Positions 1 to 7,951 of a DNA stretch of 41,686 nt are shown in pieces. The DNA is from an archaeon (GTDB taxonomy: Archaea; Nanobdellota; Nanobdellia; Woesearchaeales; GW2011-AR9): the NCBI GenBank assembly GCA_018696395.1, contig JABHQR010000015.1, positions 1 through 41,686 on the forward strand. Reading direction: 5' to 3'. The notes under the pieces are model-generated. The model ran no database searches. It had not been told where the DNA came from and worked only from the letters and a program-made list of their open reading frames with translations. Every line of letters starts with the position of its first letter. Positions within the stretch are counted from its first letter, which is position 1. A program made the position numbers and the translations under genes.

Positions 1-91
1 CTAATACATAAATTACAGCTTTGTCAGAGATATCAGAACTAGTAGGCTTACTAATTTTCTTAACAGAACGTTTTGTTTTTCGCTTAGCCAT
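1..91 (-). CDS. Unknown protein, N-terminal 30 codons only
   Basis: The window cuts this minus-strand gene; only the first 30 codons are seen. They begin MAKRKTKRSVKKISK, a strongly basic N-terminus, then a Ser/Asp/Lys stretch and the start of a hydrophobic run (AVIYVL), as expected for a small protein with a membrane span after a basic cytoplasmic tail. The start is supported by a Shine-Dalgarno sequence AGAGGTG (complement of 101-107) nine bases before the ATG and by a large inverted repeat just upstream. I do not recognise the family. Confidence 0.6.
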   Translation of the reverse strand, partial: MAKRKTKRSVKKISKPTSSDISDKAVIYVL

Positions 92-107
92 CCTTTTGTT
101 CACCTCT

Positions 108-141
108 TATATTTAAGTTAAATAATAATAACTTAAATATA
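108..141 (-). promoter_or_regulatory. 13-bp inverted repeat in leader of the first gene
   Basis: TATATTTAAGTTA (108-120) and TAACTTAAATATA (129-141) are perfect inverted repeats with an 8-base spacer, next to the Shine-Dalgarno at 101-107. A TATA-like box (CTTTTATAACT on the minus strand, about 156-166) would place the transcript start near 137, so the repeat could form a stem-loop at the 5' end of the mRNA. It could instead be a DNA operator. It is AT-rich, but 13 matched pairs are long for chance. Confidence 0.5.
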
Positions 142-202
142 GACAAACATTTTTTAGTTATAAAAGTTTCTAAAAATGAAAGAAGAAAAAGTAATTTAAT
201 AC

Positions 203-212
203 AAAAAAAAAA
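203..212 (-). terminator. Oligo-T terminator after the first lipoprotein gene
   Basis: A run of ten A on the plus strand reads as T10 on the minus strand, about 19 bases past the lipoprotein stop codon. Oligo-T tracts are the usual archaeal termination signal. No stem-loop is evident. Confidence 0.5.
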
Positions 213-230
213 GAGTGCGTTTAACTAAGA

Positions 231-1205
231 TCAAGGAGTTTCTATAATCTGAACTGACTTTTGAGTATTGTCAATATATCCATAATCTAATGTAATTAAA
301 AGAGGAGTTTCAAATGCACTTGCACCATCAATGTCAAAACTACAGATTATTTTACCCGCTTCATTGTTAAGTCTTAATTCCCAATCAGAAGGAGTACATT
401 TAATTAAACTACCACCTGTCATTTCAACATAATAATTTAAATGATCCATATCACTATATTCTAAAGTTGCTTCACCACAATTAACAATATCTGCATAAGG
501 ACTTAAAACACTTCCAGAACCATGATTATTGATAGTAATTTCAAAAATTGCAGTATCACCAGTCATTTCTACACCAACATAACTTACACCCACTGGGCCA
601 CCCTGGCCACCACCTAAAGAAACACTTTGAGGAGTACAAGATTTTTGTTCACTAGTTACTTGATATAATAAAGGATCAACACAAACTGTTGGACTAGCCA
701 CAGTTTGATAATTATAACACCAAACTAAATTTAAGTTAGGAGAATATTCATACATACCAGTAGGTAAATCAATGTTGGACGATTCATATTCAATTTGATT
801 ATATCCCCCATCAAGATTGTATACACTTTTCCCATCAATATCACCACAAGATTGAATATAATCTACACCCCTGATAATATCTGAATCAAATCCAGTAATT
901 TGTAAATAACAATCTGAAGAATCTAAATCATAAGAACCTTTATTTTCAACTTCAACTAACGCTATAAAATCATTAACATCATATATCTTCGAAGGAGGAT
1001 AGTTAGTAATAAACTTAGCTTCAACACCCTGGGTACCGGAATGTGCTTGAGTTAAAGACGCAGATGTTTCAGTTGGATTTTCTCCAGCAGGCACCATACT
1101 GCAAGAAGATAATGCAAAAATTGATATACTGATTAATGCAATTATAATAAAAATCTTACAAAAATTAAAATTATTAGTATTTCTACCCTTTTTTTCAATT
1201 AACAT
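231..1205 (-). CDS. Secreted lipoprotein with two beta-sandwich (CARDB-like) domains
   Basis: A 324-residue protein with a basic N-terminus, a hydrophobic stretch at about 17-34 and a lipobox-like LSSC with cysteine 35, so it is probably exported and membrane-anchored. The mature part looks like two beta-sandwich domains of about 130 residues with a GGGQGGPVGV linker; the second (FEITINNHGSGS) resembles CARDB-type adhesion modules. Eight or more cysteines suggest disulfides. A TATA-like GGTTTAAATAAC box near 1226-1237 lies about 27 bases before the ATG and there is no Shine-Dalgarno, so the mRNA is probably leaderless. The adjacent 304-residue lipoprotein has the same architecture and linker, so the pair looks like a diverged tandem duplication. 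Ligand unknown. Confidence 0.75.
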   Translation of the reverse strand: MLIEKKGRNTNNFNFCKIFIIIALISISIFALSSCSMVPAGENPTETSASLTQAHSGTQGVEAKFITNYPPSKIYDVNDFIALVEVENKGSYDLDSSDCYLQITGFDSDIIRGVDYIQSCGDIDGKSVYNLDGGYNQIEYESSNIDLPTGMYEYSPNLNLVWCYNYQTVASPTVCVDPLLYQVTSEQKSCTPQSVSLGGGQGGPVGVSYVGVEMTGDTAIFEITINNHGSGSVLSPYADIVNCGEATLEYSDMDHLNYYVEMTGGSLIKCTPSDWELRLNNEAGKIICSFDIDGASAFETPLLITLDYGYIDNTQKSVQIIETP

Positions 1206-1334
1206 CTATTGAAAGTAAGTAATTTTGTTATTTAAACCTTTTGCTTCACAAGAATCTAAAACTAATAATCATGAGATCATTAAAGAGCGAATATATTTTA
1301 ATTAGGGAGGAAAAAATAAATGAAAATCAAAAAA

Positions 1335-2249
1335 TCATTCTTTTATTGTGATTCTTTCTTGTTCTAAAAGATCATAAGAATAAAAGTACTCAACATATAA
1401 AGTCGTTTCATAAGAACTGGTTCCAGAAACCCTTTTACTACATTCCAGTTCAGTTGATTGTCCAGTATCCTTATCAAAATCAAATATAATTCCTTCACCC
1501 TCCCTAAACTCACAATCTAATTCATCATTACCTAACTTAGCTTGAATCAATGTAACTTTATCTGCAGTCCCTTGACCCTTGTTCTGAACTGTTAAATAAA
1601 ACTTGATTTCATTTTCACTAGGATTAGTATAAGTTTCAATTTCTGTAATTGCCAAAGGTCCACCCTGCCCATTTAATTTTTTTCTTTCATCCAATTCACA
1701 GCCAGAATCATAAACATCATAAGAGGATAAATCAACACAAACATCTTCAACAAGTTCATTTGTGTAATCATAACTTGCCTTAAGATAATATTTCATAACT
1801 TGCTTCTCAGCACCTTCTTTAATTGGATTTACATACCCAGAAAAACTTGCCCTTTCAGTTTCCCCATCTGCATTCTCTAAACTCTTACCACTTAAAAAAT
1901 AACCTTCACTTGGAAATTCTATCCCTTCTTGATCATATAAAATAACATAAGCAGAATCAAACCCTAATACTTGAACTAAACCACTTGATAAATCATAAGC
2001 ACCTTTGTTTTCCAATTTAACAACAATATTTAGGTTAGAATTATCATACATCTCGTCAGGCGGGAAATTATCTTCCACACTAATTTCTAAACCAGAATAG
2101 CCCGTTTTAAAATAATTTGCATCAAGACTTTCTATATTACTACTCACCTCTGAACCACCGCATGAAGAAAGAAAGAAAGTTGTTAACATAATTAAAATAA
2201 TAAAATTGAATAGTTTCAAAAATTTTTTAATCTTATTTAATTTATTCAT
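1335..2249 (-). CDS. Secreted lipoprotein, paralogue of the neighbouring lipoprotein
   Basis: A 304-residue protein with a hydrophobic segment at about 14-29 and a lipobox FLSSC ending at cysteine 30. The mature part repeats the neighbour's plan: a first domain opening with an F-PPDEMYD motif (the neighbour has YPPSKIYD), a GQGGPLAI linker, then a CARDB-like second domain (FYLTVQNKGQGTADKV) ending in an aromatic strand. Its start overlaps the end of the upstream 668-residue membrane protein gene by 8 bases, which implies co-transcription and perhaps translational coupling. The shared C-terminal strand pattern suggests a surface complex. No enzymatic motif is visible. Confidence 0.75.
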   Translation of the reverse strand: MNKLNKIKKFLKLFNFIILIMLTTFFLSSCGGSEVSSNIESLDANYFKTGYSGLEISVEDNFPPDEMYDNSNLNIVVKLENKGAYDLSSGLVQVLGFDSAYVILYDQEGIEFPSEGYFLSGKSLENADGETERASFSGYVNPIKEGAEKQVMKYYLKASYDYTNELVEDVCVDLSSYDVYDSGCELDERKKLNGQGGPLAITEIETYTNPSENEIKFYLTVQNKGQGTADKVTLIQAKLGNDELDCEFREGEGIIFDFDKDTGQSTELECSKRVSGTSSYETTLYVEYFYSYDLLEQERITIKE

Positions 2250-4248
2250 TATAAATTACCACTTCAATATTATTTTGAGTACTGATTAAATAACTATATA
2301 ATAAATTTGCTTTGTAAGATTGGACTACGAAATCTTGTAAATTAACCTCTTCAATAACATTAGCAGTAGGATTAATGAAACATAAAGATAATGTTTCAGT
2401 ATCGCCCTTAGAATTATCTTCAGGAATAATCACACTACCTGAATTTCCAACAATACAATTATAATCTTCAATTGTAAAATCTTCTTCAACTCCGATATAA
2501 AATGCATCCACACTGATAATTTTCCCATTACCAACATTTTCAATTGTAGAAACCAACATGATTTCACTATCAGATATATCTTCATCCTTAACTTCAATAA
2601 CTGGATTTGTTTCAGGACTTCCAAACGCAAAATTAATTCTAGCAAACTCATCTGCTGCAGAAGAATAAGAATCACTTCCTGAAAGATATGCTGCTTCAGC
2701 TTCTTCAATTATTTCACTATCTACCATTTCTTCTGAAACTAAAACCCTTGTTAGATAAGATATGGTTTCTAACCCAGACATTTCTGCTTCATAAGTTAAC
2801 TTATAAGTACCATTCATACCTTGACCATCTGGAATACTGCAAGATTTTACAATTGATTCACTATCGGATTCAACAATAATTTCAGGGTTAGATATTTCAC
2901 CTAAAAAACTTTCTTTAGTTTTAGTGTTTGTAAAATTACAAGTAAGGTAAACGTATATCAATTGTTCTTTTGGATTGTCAACTTCAAAAATAATAGGGTA
3001 TTGTAAACTACTAACAGAAGAAGGTCTAACAGTTCTTTTAGAAGGAAATGAATCCATTTCTAAATCAAAACAAGCGTCAGTATGTTCAACTAAAGAATTA
3101 TCAACAGTACCAGCCACATCTATATTTTGTTCATCTTCAGCCCTTTCTTCTTTTTCATCTTCAACACAACTTTCATAATCACTGCTACCCTCTTCAAACC
3201 CTTCCAATTTGGTACACAAAGATTTTATTTCAGAATTAAGTTGTCTCTCTTTCACACATTCATCTATATCAAATTGATTCTCATCAGTTATACTTTTTAC
3301 CATTTCAATAGTACAAACTAAATTTGAATATGCTGGATTTTCAGTATCAGGCAATTGATCCCTAATTTCTTGTTCAGCTGATTGAAATTCATCATAACTA
3401 GGGATAGAATTTTCATAACCCATTGCAGGTACAAAAGGAACCATAAATACAAATATTAAGTATAATATCCCAATTATTCTAACTATTTCAATTAAAGCAT
3501 TTGAATCTCCCTCTTCAGGAAGAGTAAATATTCCAAAAAAGAACCACCAAGGCATGAATAAAACTAAACTTGACATTAAACTAGTTGGCGTTAAACCTAA
3601 TTGAGTTATTGCAACAGAAATCCCACCAATATCTGCAAAGAAAACTGCCACTGGGATAAAACCCGACAAAAAAGGAGTTATTGATTCACCGCTAGTTAAA
3701 ACTCCCAAAGCAGAAAATATTAAAATCCACGCAATACCATAACGAATCAAAAAACTAGGATCCAATGAACCACCAAAAGCGATGTACCATACCAAAAATG
3801 CAATTATTGGAAAAACAGTAATTTTTCTTTTAACATCCATTTTATTTGCAACCGCATAAGCTGCAATAATCATTAATACAAAACCAAAATATAATGAAAA
3901 AGAATTGCCTAAACCTAATTTTAATCTTATAAGATAATGAATTATTCCTAATATAATCAAAAACATACTACTTGTTTTCAATGCACCTTTAACTTGATCA
4001 GCTGCCGCTCCAACACCTGCACTAGCCACACCACTTACTGCACCAACTCCTGCACCAACTATTGCGCCCGTTGCAGCTGAACCAACTGAACCAAAATTTT
4101 TTACTGCTGAACCTAATGATCCTGCAGCAGATTTAGCTTTATCTTTATGTTTTCCTAAGAATGAACCTACTGCATCCAATGCACCAGACGCACCACCAGC
4201 TGCTTTTGCTCCACCTACCGCTTCTGCTGCTCCTAATGCTGCGCCCAT
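2242..4248 (-). CDS. Multi-span membrane protein with glycine-zipper N-terminus and extracellular beta-rich C-terminus
   Basis: A 668-residue protein. Residues 1-90 are almost entirely Gly, Ala, Ser, Val and Lys with GxxxG-type spacing (GAIVGAGVGAVSGVASAG at about 61-78). Residues about 92-275 hold six or seven hydrophobic spans. The remaining 390 residues are acidic, cysteine-containing and probably outside the cell, with strands such as STIENVGNGKIISVDAFYI that resemble the CARDB-like domains of the two neighbouring lipoproteins; the last strand (LLYSYLISTQNNIEVVI) recalls their C-termini. The start has a Shine-Dalgarno AAGAGGTT eight bases away and a stem-loop before it. The 3' end overlaps the next lipoprotein gene. 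I infer a membrane platform for a surface structure. I do not recognise a named family. Confidence 0.7.
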   Translation of the reverse strand: MGAALGAAEAVGGAKAAGGASGALDAVGSFLGKHKDKAKSAAGSLGSAVKNFGSVGSAATGAIVGAGVGAVSGVASAGVGAAADQVKGALKTSSMFLIILGIIHYLIRLKLGLGNSFSLYFGFVLMIIAAYAVANKMDVKRKITVFPIIAFLVWYIAFGGSLDPSFLIRYGIAWILIFSALGVLTSGESITPFLSGFIPVAVFFADIGGISVAITQLGLTPTSLMSSLVLFMPWWFFFGIFTLPEEGDSNALIEIVRIIGILYLIFVFMVPFVPAMGYENSIPSYDEFQSAEQEIRDQLPDTENPAYSNLVCTIEMVKSITDENQFDIDECVKERQLNSEIKSLCTKLEGFEEGSSDYESCVEDEKEERAEDEQNIDVAGTVDNSLVEHTDACFDLEMDSFPSKRTVRPSSVSSLQYPIIFEVDNPKEQLIYVYLTCNFTNTKTKESFLGEISNPEIIVESDSESIVKSCSIPDGQGMNGTYKLTYEAEMSGLETISYLTRVLVSEEMVDSEIIEEAEAAYLSGSDSYSSAADEFARINFAFGSPETNPVIEVKDEDISDSEIMLVSTIENVGNGKIISVDAFYIGVEEDFTIEDYNCIVGNSGSVIIPEDNSKGDTETLSLCFINPTANVIEEVNLQDFVVQSYKANLLYSYLISTQNNIEVVIYNE

Positions 4249-4269
4249 CTATTTAACCTCTTATTAAAA

Positions 4270-4291
4270 GGAACTAACTTATTTAGGTTCC
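4270..4291 (-). promoter_or_regulatory. Stem-loop in the leader of the 668-residue membrane protein gene
   Basis: GGAACTAA and TTAGGTTCC pair (one bulged G) around a five-base loop, directly upstream of the Shine-Dalgarno (complement of 4256-4262). A TATA-like TTTTTATATACT lies at about 4314-4324, so the stem would sit at the 5' end of the transcript. Confidence 0.45.
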
Positions 4292-4395
4292 AAAACAATT
4301 ATATTAAAACATTAGTATATAAAAAACTTGCTGAATTACAAATATAATAAAAGATTAATAAAAAGATTAAAAATAGAAAAAAGTATAAAAAATAA

Positions 4396-5583
4396 TCAAT
4401 TCAATTCAACAATAAATTCTCTTACTTCAAGAGTTGTACTTGGAACTATTTGAATCGCATTATTTCCTTGAACAATTTCATCACCAATATCCATAACATA
4501 AGATATTTCTCGAGTGTCAAAATGTTCCTTATCACCATTGACATTAAGATATCCAGTTTTAGTAGAAGTATCATCAATAAATTCTAATGTAACTTCAACA
4601 TAATTATCTTCATCTTCTATTGCTTCAACTTCTTCATAAGAAAGATCAAAATAATAAGTTACATATTCTATTTCTTCTAATTCAGAAATAACTTTCAGAT
4701 GATACAATTCATACTCACCTTCTTGAACAAAGAAATTAATATAATTTTCTCCTTTATAGATTAGTTCTGGTGAAAACTCAATTGGAACACTGCTAAGCCC
4801 ACACTCTGGAACACCAGAATAAATTTCATAATCATTAATACTAATAACTAAATTATCCACATCATCATAATCGCATTCTGGTTGAAATTGCAATTCTAAC
4901 AATTCAACATTATTATATTCTGTTTCAGAAATTAAGAAAGTATTACTAGCTTCCTGATGACTAAAATCAGCCACATCGCCTACAACTTTCAGATTAATAA
5001 ATGAAGCATAATTAGTCCTCCAAAATGCTGCACCAGGAGAAGAAACTTCAAACAGAATATCATTTTCATCACTAATTAAATAATCTGGGATTTCAAGGAT
5101 TGGACTACTTCCACTAACCATTGGTTGATTATATAACTCTTCTTCATTTACAGTTATTTTTAAATTACCTTCAGAACAATCATCAATGTTAAAATTTAAT
5201 AAAATGTTGTTGGTATTTTCTAAATCAGATATTGAAAAGATCATTTCACCGATATCGCCAGAAAACAAACCATTATCCGCGTAAAGAGAATTTTTAGTTT
5301 TAAATTCTATACTTTCAGTTTCAGTATATACTCTTACTGATGCTAAACTATGTTCAACTTCATCCAAAGATAAGTATTCAACTTTCCCTGGATACTCTTC
5401 TAATAAGATATCTGCATCAACAGAACTATCTGAATCTTCTAAACTTGCTTCACCATTTCCATCAAGAATAGCTGCTCTTTCATCAGGAGAAACTAAAATA
5501 ACAAACATAATCATAAGACCAGCAATTATTGCAAGTAAAACTGCTGCTGCTGCAGCTTGACCTCTTTTTTCAAATTTAATCAT
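4396..5583 (-). CDS. Pilin-like (class III signal) surface protein with three beta-sandwich repeats
   Basis: A 395-residue protein. The N-terminus carries KRGQAAAAA at residues 6-14, a typical prepilin-peptidase cleavage context (after Gly8), followed by a 22-residue hydrophobic stretch and then DERAAIL. This is the archaeal type IV pilin-like layout and is common in Woesearchaeota-type genomes. The mature domain has two recognisable repeats (about 115-205 and 220-305), each with an NLxIxIN-xExY core, an SSxPxEI segment and a final LKV strand; a third diverged repeat ends the protein. Each is about 85 residues and jelly-roll-like. A TATA-like box at about 5609-5618 lies 26-30 bases before the ATG, suggesting a leaderless mRNA. 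No assembly ATPase or prepilin peptidase lies nearby. It may anchor the adjacent surface module. Confidence 0.75.
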   Translation of the reverse strand: MIKFEKRGQAAAAAVLLAIIAGLMIMFVILVSPDERAAILDGNGEASLEDSDSSVDADILLEEYPGKVEYLSLDEVEHSLASVRVYTETESIEFKTKNSLYADNGLFSGDIGEMIFSISDLENTNNILLNFNIDDCSEGNLKITVNEEELYNQPMVSGSSPILEIPDYLISDENDILFEVSSPGAAFWRTNYASFINLKVVGDVADFSHQEASNTFLISETEYNNVELLELQFQPECDYDDVDNLVISINDYEIYSGVPECGLSSVPIEFSPELIYKGENYINFFVQEGEYELYHLKVISELEEIEYVTYYFDLSYEEVEAIEDEDNYVEVTLEFIDDTSTKTGYLNVNGDKEHFDTREISYVMDIGDEIVQGNNAIQIVPSTTLEVREFIVELN

Positions 5584-5777
5584 CTTAACAATTAATTAGT
5601 CAACCCTACTATATAAATATTACTCTTAAGCTAAAATAATTTAAGTTAAATTATAATTAAAAAATTAAAAACAGATTATAAACATGTGGACAATAATTAG
5701 TTGTAGTAGAATAATTACAAAAAGTTATTAAAGTAACAACTGTTAATTAATGCGAGTATAAACGATAAATCATCAAA

Positions 5778-6833
5778 ATGGACATAATTAAACAAGATTT
5801 TAAAAAAGGAATTGTAAAGTTAAGAATTACTGATCAAGATGATTTATGGTATTTAAGTCACCTTATTGATCCAGGAGATTTTATTAGGGGTACCACTACA
5901 AGAAAAATTAAAATCGGAGAAGATGATAATGCTAGAGTTGTAAAGAAAAAAGTAACTTTAACTATTGAAGCAGAAAAAATTGAATATATTCCCGAAAATC
6001 AAATTGTTAGAATTAATGGAAAAATAACTGAAGGGCCAGAAGAATTTCCAAAAGGAAGTTACCAAAATATTTCTTTAGAGATTAGTTCAGAGTTTAGTAT
6101 TCAAAAAGTTAACTGGTTAAAATATCAAAAAGATAAATTAAGTGAAGCTTGTAAAAAGAAATATAATTATTTGATTTGTTTGTTTGATAGAGAAGAAGCA
6201 ATGTTTGCCTTATCAAAAAAATTTGGATTTGAAATTCTTGTCAGAATAAAAAGTGACATGCAAAAAAAAGGAGACCCAACCACCAATAAGGCAACTAATT
6301 ATTATAATGAGATTATAAAAGCAATTGAAACATACCAAGCAAGAAACAATACAGAAAAAGTAATTTTAGCATCACCAGCATTTTACAGAGAAGATTTACT
6401 TAATCAAATTAAAGAACAAGATTTAAAGAAAAAAATTGTTTCAGTGGTTTGCAATTCAGTTGGTGAACCAGCATTACAAGAATTAATGCGAAGGCCAGAA
6501 CTTAAAGAAGTTCTTAAAGAAAGTAGAAATAGAATTGAAAATTTGTTAGTTGAAGAGTTACTTAGCGAAATTGGAAAAGAGGGAAATTATTCTTATGGAA
6601 AAAAAGAAGTAATTGATTCAATTGAAGCTGGGGCGGTCTCTAAATTATTATTAACAGACAAGTTCATCAAAAAAGAAAGAGAGTTGGAAAATTATGCTGA
6701 ACTTGATTCAAAATTAAAAACGGTTGACAACTTAAATGGTGAAGTTCACATCTTATCTAGTGAAAATGATGCTGGAAAAAAGGTAGATGGGCTAGGTGGA
6801 ATTGCAGCATTACTAAGATATAAGATTAATTGA
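5778..6833 (+). CDS. pelA: mRNA surveillance protein pelota (Dom34)
   Basis: A 351-residue protein, normal length for archaeal pelota. It recognises stalled ribosomes and, with aEF1A and ABCE1, splits them in no-go and non-stop decay. The N-terminal Sm-like domain (1-130) has the family signature DLWYLSHLIDPGDFI and a TTRKI segment; the central eRF1-like domain 2 (about 135-255) includes ILASPAFYREDLL; the C-terminal L7Ae-like domain (about 260-350) has AGAVSKLLLTD. Domain 2 lacks the GGQ that marks true release factors, as expected for pelota. It is transcribed divergently from the pilin-like gene and stands alone. Confidence 0.95.
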   Translation: MDIIKQDFKKGIVKLRITDQDDLWYLSHLIDPGDFIRGTTTRKIKIGEDDNARVVKKKVTLTIEAEKIEYIPENQIVRINGKITEGPEEFPKGSYQNISLEISSEFSIQKVNWLKYQKDKLSEACKKKYNYLICLFDREEAMFALSKKFGFEILVRIKSDMQKKGDPTTNKATNYYNEIIKAIETYQARNNTEKVILASPAFYREDLLNQIKEQDLKKKIVSVVCNSVGEPALQELMRRPELKEVLKESRNRIENLLVEELLSEIGKEGNYSYGKKEVIDSIEAGAVSKLLLTDKFIKKERELENYAELDSKLKTVDNLNGEVHILSSENDAGKKVDGLGGIAALLRYKIN

Positions 6834-6951
6834 AGAAACATCAGACATATTAATTTGTCGACGTAGAAAAAACAAAAAAGTTCATAGGAAATAAAAAAAT
6901 AACTACTCTCCAGGTATATTTTGCATAACCACAACCTTTTAATAGTAGTTC

Positions 6952-6990
6952 TTGTTACTGATAGACTAGTAACAAAAACTTATTGTTACT
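6952..6990 (+). promoter_or_regulatory. Triple octamer, putative TrmB-family operator
   Basis: TTGTTACT (6952-6959), its reverse complement AGTAACAA (6968-6975) and TTGTTACT again (6983-6990) lie upstream of the regulator gene, 50-85 bases before its ATG and just after a TATA-like TTTTAATA near 6938. The first two copies make an inverted repeat with an 8-base spacer. Site and spacing suit a dimeric winged-helix regulator, most simply the gene product itself acting on its own promoter. Confidence 0.5.
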
Positions 6991-7014
6991 TTTTCAAAAA
7001 GATTTTTTGAAAAA
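6990..7014 (+). promoter_or_regulatory. 11-bp stem-loop upstream of the TrmB-family gene Shine-Dalgarno
   Basis: TTTTTCAAAAA (6990-7000) and TTTTTGAAAAA (7004-7014) are perfect inverted repeats with a 3-base loop, six bases before a Shine-Dalgarno GGGAGG (7021-7026). Each arm is itself nearly palindromic, so alternative folds are possible. Confidence 0.45.
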
Positions 7015-7038
7015 AAAAGAGGGAGGTTTTGGGGTAAA

Positions 7039-7839
7039 ATGATAGTAAAAGAAGACTTATTGATAGATTTAAGGAGACATTTCGATTTAAATCTATATGA
7101 AGTAAAATTATGGACAGCTTTGTTAAGTAGAGGTGTTTCCACAGCAGGTGAACTTTCTGACATTGCAGATGTTCCTAGAAGTAGAAGTTATGATGTACTT
7201 GAATCTTTAGAAAAGAAAGGTTTCGTTGTAATGAAAACTGGTAAACCAATAAAATATATTGCGATTCCACCAAGTGAAGTAATTAATAGAGTTAGGAAAA
7301 ACATGCAATTTAATGCTCAAGAAAAAGTTAAAAGATTAGAATCAGTAAAAAATTCAGAATTACTAACTGAACTAGAAACTTTACATACAAATGGTATATC
7401 TTTAGTTGATCCAACCGATATGAGTGGTTGCCTTAAAGGAAGACATAACCTGTATAACCATTTAGATTTCTTAATTAAAGGAGCTAAAAAATCAGTTAAC
7501 ATTATAACTACTGATAAAGGTTTCTTAAGAAAAGCTGAAGGATTAAAATCAACTTTGGAGAAAGCTAAGAAAAGAGGAGTTAAAGTTAGAATTGCAGCAC
7601 CTTTAGTTTCAAAAGAAAATAAAGCAGCAAAAAATAACTTGAAAGGTATTGCCGAAATTAAGCATGCAGGTAAAATGAACTCCAGATTTGTTAATGTTGA
7701 CAGCAAAGATTTAGTTTTTATGATGTTAGACGATAAAGATGTTCATCCAACTTATGATTTAGGTATTTGGGTAAAAACACCTTTCTTCGCTAGCTCAATG
7801 GACCATATGTTTGACCACGTATGGAACAACTTAAAATAA
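7039..7839 (+). CDS. TrmB-family transcriptional regulator
   Basis: A 266-residue protein. Residues about 12-80 form a winged helix: LNLYEVKLWTALLSRG, then the recognition region IADVPRSRSYDVLESLEKKG and a beta-wing (VVMKTGKPIKYIAI). This matches the TrmB family, which regulates sugar and central metabolism genes in archaea. A short helical linker (85-125) leads to a C-terminal domain (about 130-266) with PLD/TrmB-like alternating strands and helices (AKKSVNIITTDKGF; KKRGVKVRIAAPL). The regulated ligand cannot be told. GGGAGG at 7021-7026 supports the start. Three octamers upstream suggest autoregulation. Targets are unknown; the next genes downstream have their own promoter. Confidence 0.85.
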   Translation: MIVKEDLLIDLRRHFDLNLYEVKLWTALLSRGVSTAGELSDIADVPRSRSYDVLESLEKKGFVVMKTGKPIKYIAIPPSEVINRVRKNMQFNAQEKVKRLESVKNSELLTELETLHTNGISLVDPTDMSGCLKGRHNLYNHLDFLIKGAKKSVNIITTDKGFLRKAEGLKSTLEKAKKRGVKVRIAAPLVSKENKAAKNNLKGIAEIKHAGKMNSRFVNVDSKDLVFMMLDDKDVHPTYDLGIWVKTPFFASSMDHMFDHVWNNLK

Positions 7840-7951
7840 ACTATTTTTATTTTTATATTTTTTATTATTTCTGATAACTTACTTTTAATTATATAGTCAG
7901 TTATATACACCCAGTTAACTTTATATATTATCTATTATTATAATCTCTTCT

